Assembly: GCA_040285825.1 (NCBI GenBank)
Contig: JAUPSS010000004.1
Location: 558,001-622,000, forward strand
Direction: 5' to 3'
DNA from: Eukaryota sp. TZLM1-RC
Lineage: Eukaryota; Metamonada: BaSk clade
Length of the DNA: 64,000 nt
Part shown: positions 52,018-61,894 of the stretch, piece after piece
How positions within the stretch are numbered: the first letter of the stretch is position 1
Layout: every line of letters starts with the position of its first letter
The notes under the pieces: model-generated
What the model was told of the DNA's origin: nothing
What the model saw: only the letters and a program-made list of their open reading frames with translations
Databases searched by the model: none
Program-made: the position numbers and the translations under genes

Positions 52018-54291
52018 ATGACTCATAGCAGCTCCATCGCTTCCCCGTCCTCAACAGAACATCATTGTCAAGATTCAGCAGACCCTCATCTCGGCTGCCT
52101 ACATGATGCTCCAGTCACGCATCAATCAAATAGAAGCCCAAGTACCTCTTTGAAAACCGTTCCTGATGACTATAAAGTGACTATCCCTGTACTTACCGAC
52201 CAACCTCTCTCATGTCATGATTCAGCCCATTCTTGCCCTCTTCCGATAGATCGGACTAATTCTTTATCTCCTGAATTTGAATGGAATGTTTTACAGTTGT
52301 CGATCGATGGGGACGTAGGAGTCAAGTCCATCTCAGTTGGTGATCGAAATGCCCTTCTTTGTACATATTCTGGTGAGGTTTATAGTTGGGGGTTGAATGA
52401 TGAAGGTCAAGTTCTTTTTGATGGAGTTGACAGCATTAGGTTTCCAATCAAATTACCCATACATGACATTTTCACCATTTCTGCTGGTAATCGCCATTGC
52501 CTCGCCCTCTCTTCTGAAGGCAAGTTATATGGTTGGGGATGTAATGATGATTATCAAATCAATATGTCTATTAGTGATGCAATTCCAATTACTGAAATAA
52601 ACATTCCTTACAATATTAAAGAAATTTATGGTGGTGAACATTGTTCATTTGCTTTGACCCAAGAAGGTCAAGTTATTAAATGGGGAAGAGTTTTGCCTTT
52701 TGAATTAATTAAAGGATTAAATGATATTGTTTTCCTTTCTGCTTACCTTGATTCATTTGTAGCGTATGCTGAAAATGGTGATTTTTTCCACTTCATTTTC
52801 GAAGAAGACAGCAAAAATCGTTACAGTCTCCGCAGGTTTATGCTAAAGGTCCCGTTAACCAAGTGTCCATCTCTGTATGAGGCATTTAAAGGTTCGTTCT
52901 TCTTTGATGGTTTTCTTTTTGTTATCGATTTTAATGGTGATATTTGGAAGTTTAACCAGGGGGATGATGTTCTTTTCAATAAAAATCCGAGCAAAGTTTC
53001 AGGTCTGAGCAATATTGTTTCCATTAGTGGTTGTTATGGTATTCATGTTGCCCTTGACAAGAATGGTAAAGTTTTCGTGTGGGGTGAAGTGAGCAGAATA
53101 AGTGATGTTTATGAAGATAGTGAGCAACCAATTTGTATTGAAGCTTTCACTAATATAGAAGGTATTTCAGTAGGTCGTGACTTCCTCTTTGCCTACAACA
53201 AAAACACTGTTTGGGCTTGGGGAAGGAACTATAATTGTCAATTAGGTACAGGTGATTTGATTGATCGACCACAACCTGTCAAAATATTTGGATCTGAAAT
53301 ACTTGGCAGTTTTCATTATCCTAAACCACCTTTGGATAGAATGTTTAGTGGACTAATTAAGTTTGTTTATTGGGAATATTTAAATTATTTGGTAAATCTC
53401 TTTGGTAGTCATCCTTATGTTAAAGCAAGATTTTACACCAAATGTGGAATTAGTAGAAGAGTAGCTCAATTTGCTCAAGAAGTAATTAATGATCATCCAA
53501 TTCAAAATCAGATGCTTTTAAAAGATCCTCAAGATTTAAATTTAAACGAAATCATTTGTGATTTACAATTGCGATTATCTACTAATTATTATGGCCCCAG
53601 AGTAATTAATACTAGAATTAAAAAACTTGATGTTTACTTTGATGAAGTTGATTATGATCCAGAATTATTGTCATTTTTCCCAAATGTTGAGGTTGTTAAG
53701 CTTGATGGAAGAACATTTTGTCCGAGAAGGTTTGTTATAAACCTGGCTCATATGACAAATCTTAAATGTTTGCAGTTTGATTATCCATTTGTTATAGAAA
53801 TATTACCCACTTCACTAGTGAAGTTAGTGTTTGATTCTTTTGGTACTTGGGTTGATGATTTAAGCTATCTTACATCATTGGAACATTTGGTGGTTTATGC
53901 TCGATATCCAGCACCTTTTGAATCAATTTTATTAGAAGGCCAATTAGCGTTACCTCAAACAATTGTTAGGTTGGAAGTAGAATTGCACAAAATTGGCAAT
54001 ATTGAAATACAATTACCCAACTTGAAGGAGTTGTTAATTCATGGTATGGTTCCTACCATTATCACTGAACAAAACTTTCCTTCTTTGAAGTTTGTTTATT
54101 TGATTAATCCTGATGAAGACAGTCTGTCAGATTCTACTCTTTCTCCAACAAAACTTATTAATCATGGTTTAATTAAATCTGTTAAACTAATCAAGAATGA
54201 ATATTTGGTTGAATTATCTTGTTTTCCATGGTGTATTCAATATTCAACTGCAAGGTTTTTGATTGATATTTTCAGTGAATATTTGGATTAA
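52018..54291 (+). CDS. RCC1-repeat protein with LRR-like C-terminal region (member C)
   Basis: This 757-residue protein has the family layout. The leader (1-100) is Ser/His/Pro-rich with DRTNS. RCC1 blades (about 110-420) include SGEVYSWGLNDEGQVLFDG, HCLALSSEGKLYGWGCN and VWAWGRNYNCQLGTGD. A shared link (HPYVKARFYTKCGISRRVAQ) and LRR-like repeats (about 545-745) such as NLAHMTNLKCLQFDYPF follow. It is the closest relative of member B and lies opposite to it, both reading outwards from the central block. The leader differs strongly from member B while the rest is nearly unchanged. No intron is seen. Its cellular partner is unknown. Confidence 0.85.
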   Translation: MTHSSSIASPSSTEHHCQDSADPHLGCLHDAPVTHQSNRSPSTSLKTVPDDYKVTIPVLTDQPLSCHDSAHSCPLPIDRTNSLSPEFEWNVLQLSIDGDVGVKSISVGDRNALLCTYSGEVYSWGLNDEGQVLFDGVDSIRFPIKLPIHDIFTISAGNRHCLALSSEGKLYGWGCNDDYQINMSISDAIPITEINIPYNIKEIYGGEHCSFALTQEGQVIKWGRVLPFELIKGLNDIVFLSAYLDSFVAYAENGDFFHFIFEEDSKNRYSLRRFMLKVPLTKCPSLYEAFKGSFFFDGFLFVIDFNGDIWKFNQGDDVLFNKNPSKVSGLSNIVSISGCYGIHVALDKNGKVFVWGEVSRISDVYEDSEQPICIEAFTNIEGISVGRDFLFAYNKNTVWAWGRNYNCQLGTGDLIDRPQPVKIFGSEILGSFHYPKPPLDRMFSGLIKFVYWEYLNYLVNLFGSHPYVKARFYTKCGISRRVAQFAQEVINDHPIQNQMLLKDPQDLNLNEIICDLQLRLSTNYYGPRVINTRIKKLDVYFDEVDYDPELLSFFPNVEVVKLDGRTFCPRRFVINLAHMTNLKCLQFDYPFVIEILPTSLVKLVFDSFGTWVDDLSYLTSLEHLVVYARYPAPFESILLEGQLALPQTIVRLEVELHKIGNIEIQLPNLKELLIHGMVPTIITEQNFPSLKFVYLINPDEDSLSDSTLSPTKLINHGLIKSVKLIKNEYLVELSCFPWCIQYSTARFLIDIFSEYLD

Positions 54292-54814
54292 AATAAATAG
54301 AATAGACAAAAACACGCACAATTTACTCCATATTGCTGAAATATTCATTTGAATTTGTGAAATATCCATGTTTGTTTCCATTTGAAACACTGTTTTGGAT
54401 CAACATCTTTATTCATCGTGAATGGAAAAAGGAGTATTTCAGAAGAAGTTATCAGATTCCTCACAATTTGTCACCATTGTGTCACAAGTGCTTGTAGTGA
54501 CTATCTTGCTTTTTTTTACCAACTTTCGCTTTTTTTATTACCAATTTTCTTAAAAGGAAAACTGTATTTGTTGTTTTTATCGTTCTTCATTACACGATGA
54601 TGTTTAATATGGAATCAAATACAAGAATCTCGTGTGTGTGTGTATTAAAGAGCCTTCGTTGAGAGAAACACGGTCATTAAACAAGTTTACTGCATGATAG
54701 AGGTGTTATGGCGATTGGATTGATAACTTGGAAGTTGTTGTGGTTTTGTCTCCTATGCTGTTATAAACGAAACTTTGATCCAATAAAGGATTTCTAAAAG
54801 TTGGTTTAAGAAAA
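54292..54814. other. spacer after RCC1 member C
   Basis: About 520 AT-rich bases, with AATAAA right after the stop. A Cys/Leu-rich open frame at 54382-54600 has no recognised family and is probably chance. No repeat with the left side was seen here. Confidence 0.35.
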
Positions 54815-55010
54815 TCAATGAAGACATTTGATACCTTTTTGTGGCACTCACGAATTCTTTTGCTATAATTGAGAGATTTTCATCAAATAAGAGAAGAAAT
54901 CGAGAGAAAACAAGAAATCTCGATTATGTAGAGGAAATCTTGGTTCATTGAATTTGTTCCCATTACTTCTGATTCAATTCTATTAAGTGTTGTAGTTCAA
55001 TAAAAAGAGT
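54815..55010 (+). mobile_element. non-LTR retrotransposon remnant M
   Basis: Degenerate end of a lineage-3 element: ATGAAGACATTTGATACC, then GATTATGTAGAGGAAATCTT and GGTTCATTGA, followed by the 3' untranslated TTCCCATTACTTCTGATTC and CAATAAA. It is more diverged than F, I and J. Confidence 0.75.
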
Positions 55011-55256
55011 TGGTGAACATCCACTCCAAATTCCCCCAATTCCAAAAATAGAATTCTCTAATTGTCTTGTAAATTTCATTCGACTATACCTTACAATTAA
55101 GGTAATGCGTTTCCAACGTTTCTACTCCGTTGTGTTTGTATGACATTATAGAGAACTTATCCCATATTATCTACGTCGTTGTGTTATTAAAATTAAATTT
55201 TTCTACAAAACTGACCTTGGCTTGATTTTCATACGTTTATACACGGTAGAGTGCAA

Positions 55257-55722
55257 ATGCTGCCAATTTTTGTGTACATGTGGCTTTCTTAATGTAGAAT
55301 ATTTGAAAAATAGTGTGTCTGTTCATTGGCAAATCAGTGTCACTGAAACCACATGAACCGAATGTTATATCAAGCTTAAGTTGTCATTATAACAATGAAT
55401 TTTGAACTTTCACTGCTTTTAAGTGTTGGCCAATTCATTGACTTATTTCAGTAAAATAAGTATTAGCTACAATAAACCAATAAATTGAACAACGTTTGCA
55501 GATACTGAAATAGATCACAAGGAGGGATGCTTTTATTTTATTAAGAATTTTAGATCTTGATAAAAATATGGAAAGAACATGCTCTGAAACTGATACAGCC
55601 CAATTCATCAATTAATGAACAATTCCTTATAACAGATGATAATGATAAAGTATAAAGTATTATCATCTAATCAGTTTTCCCATGGTAACACATTTACGCC
55701 AACAAATTGTAACTTAGAGCAA
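55257..55722. other. about 465-bp block present only in the right arm
   Basis: It interrupts the alignment with the left arm at GTGCAAA in both flanks (GCAAA is shared at the two edges). No coding potential or known repeat was recognised. It may be an insertion here, or a deletion in the left arm at a 5-nt microhomology. Confidence 0.5.
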
Positions 55723-56014
55723 AGTGGTTGTATAAGGATATCAAATCCCCCTCCCCTCCCCCATTTATCAGACCTGTCTGGAATTCAGATTCTGAACAAT
55801 TGTTTTCTGTGTTGGATACACGATTGGAGTAAAATGCAATGTTCTAGTATAATTATCGTTATCAGGATATGAAATACCTTGAAGAATTCACTGAATAGAA
55901 GTTACAGATTGATGGAGTCAATGTCCGATTTAAGAACTACTAAAATACTCAGACAGAAATTGTTGATGTATAAGACCAAAGATTGATTTTATTAAAGGTT
56001 CTAACTTTTGTTCT

Positions 56015-56430
56015 CAATCAAAATATAGGGACCCCTTGACTGTTTTCGAAAAAGCCAAAATTGACAAATATAAAGCAAAATTGTTATCCTTGAATGCAGA
56101 ATCGCATACTCATTATGTCCTCTGTCCATTTGCAGTTTCCCTTCATGGCACGCTTGGACCTCTTGCTTTAACTTTTCTGGATGATTTTGTTGAAATTGTG
56201 AAACAACGTACTGGAAGAGTTTTTGGCAAAACAGAATTGTATTTTCAATTTTCAAAGGTGTTGTTCCCTTATTATCTTCAGCTTTGTTGTCTCTTGGACG
56301 CTTTTATGAAAGCAAAACCTCCAGTCAATTCTTCTTTGCTGATTTGGGTTATGAAGGTATAGAATTTTAACCTTGTCGTATAGTCGTATTATTAAAATAA
56401 ATATAAATATATGGAAAAAACTTTTGTTCT
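56015..56430 (+). mobile_element. non-LTR retrotransposon insertion N with 12-bp target-site duplication
   Basis: A 404-bp 5'-truncated copy encodes the end of the A/D lineage (LNAESHTHYVLCPFAVSLHG, then FLDDFVEIVKQRTGRVF) and a short A-rich tail. It is flanked by AACTTTTGTTCT at 56003-56014 and 56419-56430. The matching site in the left arm (31868-31879, minus strand) has a single copy of this sequence and no insertion. This is therefore a clean post-duplication insertion. Confidence 0.92.
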
Positions 56431-56533
56431 TTGAACTTTATAAACTTTGCCACGTCATCATGACTCACCATCTTCTCAATTTTCATTACCTCAAATAAAC
56501 ATCTGTTTCCTCTACACAAGAAGATGCTCTCTG

Positions 56534-58052
56534 CAAAACTTACATGTTGTGTGATCAACACTCCGCCAATTGATGCTTTTGCTCTAACGTCATTCTTTCT
56601 GCTGCATTTCATTGTTGCAAACTATTTTCTGAACCCGCCATCGCTGTCTCTTACCACTAGATTATGTCCATCGCCTTCTCTCGCTTCCCTTGATCTCTTG
56701 TCTACAATCTCATTCCCGTTCTTCCATTGGCTAAATTCCACGTTATCACCGAGACTGTTGTGTCGGCCGACATAAGCAGTTCTTCTTCACCCTTTCTCTT
56801 TCAGTTTAGCTTGTTTATTTCAGTTTCTGACAGTTATCTCTATGTCTACCCAGACATATAACTTTTGCAATAATGTTACCTACATTACCACACTTAAAGT
56901 TGTTGTTTTTCTTATCTTTTCCAAGACATCTCTTGCTGAATGTTGAAGCTTTCGGTCATCTCGCATCTGTCATTCTGCTTCGTTGTACCACTTTTGGTAG
57001 TTGTTTCTATCCAAACAATGGTAGGTTTGAGCCACCTATATTCGATTGATTTAATCTCTTTGGGAATTGTTTTTTAAGAGGTGATTTACATTTCAATTCA
57101 TCTTTTTTAATTTCAAATCATTAATTAAGGATTAATTCCAGATTTATTTTCTTTAATGATTGTGAATCTGTTTATAATGTACATTTTTCTCCTACGTTGT
57201 AAACAGAAACTGTTTCAAAGCTTATCAAGCAAAGGACAGCACTTCTTAATGAATGAATAATGGACACATTCATCGGCTCTTTGGATGACATTTACAAGGT
57301 GAGGAGAGGAGAGGTGTTGGATGAAGGTGAAAGCTCTCTCTGTTATCTCGGCCGTAGTTTAATTCTTATAAGCAAAAACTTTTTCAAAGCATATGGCTTT
57401 GTTCTGGGTGGACTTTTCTTTTGACATTAATTAAAGGAAACCAGCATAATTTTCCAATAAACTCAATTGTTGAATTATTTGGTCAATATTTGGTCTTTTT
57501 GAGGGATCATTTGACGTGTATTGATTAACCAAACTTTTCAAAACTTTCCGATCGATCGGAATAGAGACGGGAAGATGATCGTAGTCGGTTGAAGAGTCGT
57601 TCGAGTCTACCCAGTTGAGAACCACGGACTTGGCCATTTGTTGAACCAGAAGCTATGTTCATTGGTATTGGTTTAAAGAAACCTTAATATTTTCAGTTGT
57701 TAAACTTCCAAACATCACCATTAATGTAAATAACAAATAGACAATAATCCTCAATTAAAAAGAGCCTTGGAATGGTTCTTTGGGAGTTATGTATTTGGTT
57801 ACTGGTATTTTGGTGAATTTCACCTCTCGTAGAAATATCACCATAACCTTGCTACTTCCAATGCAGCATATTTGGCCAATAAAGCCAAATTTGAGCATTT
57901 ACAAACCAGGTGTTTTCAGGCTTTAAATCACCATGAATGACAGATTTAGAATGAATGGAATTATTTTCCATTGGCTTTTAAAAACTTACAAAAATCATTG
58001 GTTTATTATTGGATTTTTGATGAGGTGTTGATCACACAACATGTAAGTTTTA
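56534..58052. mobile_element. 1.5-kb segment bounded by 28-nt inverted repeats (right copy)
   Basis: The mirrored version of 30241-31764 is bounded by near-perfect 28-nt inverted repeats (56534-56561 and 58025-58052; the first differs by its outer base, C for T). It contains the same conserved minor frame (56524-56775) and the kinase/RCC1 fragments. Confidence 0.55.
57190..57960 (-). pseudogene. shuffled protein-kinase and RCC1-family fragments (right arm)
   Basis: On the minus strand, in the order they would be read: SVIHGDLKPENTW (about 57955-57915), an RCC1 piece with YITPKEPFQGSF interrupted near 57760, a kinase C-lobe end ending IDQIIQQLSLLENYAG (57637-57431), and an N-lobe piece near 57300. 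They mirror the left arm and are equally incomplete. Confidence 0.7.
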
Positions 58053-58309
58053 ATTTAACAACTGTTTATTTTTAATTTTAGGTTTTCAGGTTAGTGAAAA
58101 AGTTTGTTTTTCATTGAACAGTTTTTCATGGAAAATTTGTGAAAAGCCAAGATTCCATTCTCCGTAACCAAGAAAATGTTTTTTTAACTACTTTTTCTAA
58201 TTTACTTTGTTTTTTTATGAAAACGAAATTGTTTAAACGCCAAAAGTGTATTTTCTCAGACACCACATATACCATTGAAAATTTCCATACTGTGTTTTTT
58301 TACCTAAAA

Positions 58310-58490
58310 TCGTCAATGCCATACATCCTTTTAAAAATAGAAAAAACAATTCTATTTTGTCAGAAAGTTTGATCAAATACTCTTGCAGTTCTTGTTGGAG
58401 AAATTGTCTAAAGATAAAGCGGTTTTACCCAAACTTCCAAATACAGAAAAGACAAAGGCACAAAGCATGAATTGGGTATGTGAGTTGAAA
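58310..58490 (-). mobile_element. non-LTR retrotransposon remnant O' (mirror of O)
   Basis: Minus-strand codons resemble AFVFSVFGSLGKTALSLDNF and the following W-Q-N-R-I-V segment, as at 29815-29995. It is part of the duplicated arm rather than an independent insertion. Confidence 0.65.
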
Positions 58491-58605
58491 TTAAAATAAT
58501 TGTTTTTTCAGCATGCATGATAATTTTGACTTCTTCAGCTCTAGATGTTCCTAACTGCTTGTACATTCATTAAAATCGAATGATGTTTCGAGTTACCTCA
58601 ACTAC

Positions 58606-58907
58606 TTTGTTAATTGCTTTGCTGCTCAAATAGTTGAAATCCACAACCTTCAACCAGCAATGACAGCAGTTTGTAACGATAATAATCTGGCAAGATCTTG
58701 AATCAAGGAAATCCCTTGGGACAGTCTTTCCAAGCAGTTAGTGTGAATGTTTCCAAGTAGTTGTTTACAGGTGATAAACCGATGGTTTTGTTAAGTATCT
58801 TTCTGGGTCTGTATCTTCGATGTAAGAGTCAACACTGTTGTTGCAGTAGTAATAAGTTAGCTGATTCTGTTCGATAATGAGGATTTATAATTACCCCATT
58901 TTGTAAA
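58606..58907. other. intergenic region
   Basis: About 300 bases beyond the duplication breakpoint. No feature is recognised. Confidence 0.3.
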
Positions 58908-59249
58908 GGGGAGGTCGAATCTGATCTGATTAATAAGATTTGTGAAACGAATCATAATGAACAATATTCAGCCATTGTTCTCTGAGTGTTTGCGCTGAAC
59001 GCCTCGGTATTTGACATGGTAGATCACGTTAGAACAACGCTGCCTATGTTACTGTCGTCGTTGTTTCCTACTACGAATTTCCGTTCATTTGAAGTAAATC
59101 AAAACTATGCAAGAAAACCAGTTTTTTAACAACTTTATTCACAATATATAGCCCGTTTTCCACAGTCTATCACAATACACTGTCAATCGTAGAGTTTAGA
59201 GTTCGATGAAAACAATTGAGAATATCATTGGCCTGGAGTCAAACGGTCT
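58908..59249 (+). pseudogene. coding-like relic of unknown family
   Basis: One plus-strand frame keeps gene-like composition over about 114 codons (for example CETNHNEQYSAIVL, FALNASVFDMVDHVRTTLPM, LFPTTNFRSFEVNQNYARKP). It is interrupted by TGA at 58983-58985 and by later TAA, TAG and TGA codons. Every one of these stops is a single C-to-T change from CGA, CAA or CAG. I recognise no family; a mobile-element gene is possible. Confidence 0.4.
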
Positions 59250-59252
59250 TGA

Positions 59253-59830
59253 TTTCATATCAATACCATACATTCAGAAAATTAACTAAAAAGAGGTTGT
59301 ACTGGCTACTCTACCATTGCCACCACCATTCTTGGGTTATCATAGTAAATTATTATTTAGTTCTATTTAATAATTTTATTACCGTTGTTTTAAATTTCAA
59401 TTCCATGTGTCAGGGTTGTTAGAAATCACCAGTTGTAAGGTTAAATATTTTGTGTTGAACAGGAAAATTTGAAAAGGGAGTAGAGTCTATTTGGAGAATG
59501 AACATTCTTTCAGAAACAGCATTATTATCATGAAACAATTGTCAATCCGTGATTAGGGCATTTTCTCAAAACATTACATAATCAGTCACTCAATTGCCAC
59601 CGACATTATCAGGATTCTCATCCGAATCATCAATCCCAGTTTGTTGATCAGTGGTCGATTTGAATTCAAAAACTGCTTTGTATCAAGTTCTATTCACAAA
59701 TTTTGATACCTTAGCTTTTCATTGTGTATGTGTAGAACTTGAACAGTAAAGAAAATTTGGTTCAAAATTGCAAAAATTTTGAATCAATAACAAAATGGAC
59801 TTTAACCCAAATTTTAGAAAATATTAATTT
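59253..59830. other. intergenic region
   Basis: AT-rich DNA of about 580 bases next to copy J. No gene, repeat or structured RNA is recognised. Confidence 0.35.
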
Positions 59831-61575
59831 ATTGAATTTGCACACTTGATTAAATAAAATCATAACTAATGGGACGACTATCATTAAACCAAGATTTCCT
59901 CTACAAAATCTTGATTTGCTTGCTGTCTAGCTAAAGCTTCTCTAATTCGATTGAAAAACCGCGGTAATCTATTAATAATGGCAAATTGAATCCGTGAACG
60001 CCATAAAAAAATATCAAATCTTTTCATTGTTTTTTCTTTCACCATTTTTTGGAAGTCATCCAAAAAAGTTTCTGCTTCAACTGATAATCTTCCATTTATC
60101 GAAAATGGAAAAGCAATAAAAACCAGCTGTGTATTTCTATCGATATTTGCATCTTCAATTTCTTTATCATATTTTCTATGTTTTTCTTTTGCTTTAAAAT
60201 CCAGAGCAGCCACAGGATTAAGTTTTCTTCTGTGAACCAAAGTATCGTTTGCAACATTACATGAGACAAAGTCAACAATAGCTTCAGAATTATCAATCCA
60301 ATCACAGTATACATCACCTCTATCATCAGAACCAAAATTATTCAGAGAAAGTGTTTCTTTCAGCAGGGGCTCTTTGATACACGATATCCTTGCAGTTTGT
60401 GCCATATTGAAAACAGTGTCTCTAACAGCATCATGTAATGAAGAACGATAAGTTATCAATTTAGAGCAATTTAGAGCATGGCGCAAAGTGAGTTGAGGTG
60501 AATTCGAACAAATACATTTTTCTTTTGATAATAATTGGTTAATGGGGATATTTAAATATAATCTCATTTTTGTTACAAATGCTTCATTAGCGGCACACAA
60601 TCCAAATCTTCGTGGTTCAATGGTTACAAAAAGTGAAGAATCTGATGATTTGCTTTCACAAACACCCTTTTCCAATAACAATGACTGAAAATCTTGCTTT
60701 AAAACAGCCGAGCTGCATATATCATTATAATTATCATTTTCATACATTCCAGTCAATCGTTTCTGTAATGTTCGAAGAGTGTACTTCAAATTTAAGACAT
60801 TCTTTTCTGGGATATTGCCATTGAATGATTGGGGAAAACATCGACCCCATTTTTCTACATCAATTCTTGAAATTTCTTCATTTAATGCAAAAACAGTGGA
60901 ACTTTGCGTTGTCATCAATAAATCTTCCCAATCTGCAAATCTTTCGGAGAACTCAAAGATTGCATTTCTGCATCCACCAACAAAAGCACACGAGGTAAGA
61001 ATAGAAGCCTTCGTCCACCCTAAACCACCATATTGTGGACTAAGGTAAGCATGATCTGGAATTTGAAACATTTTACATCCCAGTAATTGAGACAGAACTT
61101 TTGCACGTAACTCATTAAACTTTTGAGCCAAAGGTCTAGTGACGAGAGGATTTGTAGATCGAAATATATGATTAAAATTGGAACTAAAACACAGTCTTAT
61201 AATGGTAAATTTGATGTGTTTTTTTATATCTAAATTCATCATTCGGTCAATTTTGTCAGAAATTGAGTTCAACTTTTCAAACAATTTTTTGGTAATTTCA
61301 TCATTATTTCCTAAAAACGAACCCAAATGACGAATAGCATCAATTGAATATAATTTGGCTTGAATTTCAATATCATCAATTATTGTGGAAACTGGAGAAT
61401 TCGATAACAAAACACATTTAAGTAAATTAAGTCGGAGACCAATTTTGGTAAATAATTCTTTAAAACATACAGTTGCTTTTTTCACAATATTTAATTCACC
61501 CAAATTTCGAATTCTTACATGTTCTTCTACGTACTTGTGTAATTGGAAAATGGCAAATTGTCCACCAAATTTAAT
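59831..61575 (-). mobile_element. non-LTR retrotransposon copy J, longest lineage-3 copy
   Basis: The frame is open from about 61503 to 59884 on the minus strand. The RT is entered after its catalytic loop: GGQFAIFQLHKYVEEHV (about 61575-61520), which resembles the RT motif before the loop, runs directly into ELNIVKKATVCFKELFTKIG. The YxDD block appears to be missing by internal deletion. The rest is intact: thumb region, PQYGGLGWTKASILTSCAFV, then CIC...LRHALNC, RSSLHDAVRD, KEPLLKETLSL and DDRGDVYCDW...IVDFVSCN. The 3' end has CAATAAA. With over 500 open codons it is the cleanest endonuclease domain in the window. Confidence 0.9.
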
Positions 61576-61639
61576 GTCAATGATAAATAGCTTAACAGTG
61601 AAGATTTTTTCAATTAAAACTTTTGAATATTCAACTTAT

Positions 61640-61894
61640 AAGCATTTTAGAAGAATATGAATCATTTTGGTGGGTTATCGTTGAATCACACTAATGGCTA
61701 CTAGCTTCAAGTGTAAAATAAGGATAGAACAATTTCGAGAGAAATTTATTAGAAATAACCACATTAAACAAAACTTAACATAAAAAAGAAAAACATGTTT
61801 TATTAATATAATTGATACAATATTATAAAAGCAAAAACAAAATAAACGCAACGTTAAAACAAAAAAAACAGACAAAACTCAAAAAAAACTAAGC
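61640..61894. other. spacer between copy J and C1D
   Basis: About 250 AT-rich bases, including the presumed 3' untranslated region of the C1D gene on the minus strand. No feature of its own. Confidence 0.35.

Larger units (their letters stand above)
55025..58605. repeat. right arm of large inverted duplication
   Basis: This 3.6-kb stretch is the mirror image of 29690-32385, enlarged by two insertions: about 55257-55722 (unknown sequence, about 465 bp) and 56015-56430 (retrotransposon N with its target-site duplication). Landmark order is the reverse of the left arm, including the C-rich run CCCCCTCCCCTCCCCC near 55747. Confidence 0.9.

Noticed and set aside
54382-54600. 72-codon frame after RCC1 member C as a small gene
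   Set aside because: It is Phe/Leu-rich low-complexity sequence in AT-rich DNA, without a homolog in the mirrored locus.
28405-59884. Remnant F and copy J as outer ends of the inverted duplication
   Set aside because: They mirror each other in position, but their flanks differ, and similarity of the arms stops about 1.1-1.3 kb before them. They are independent insertions.
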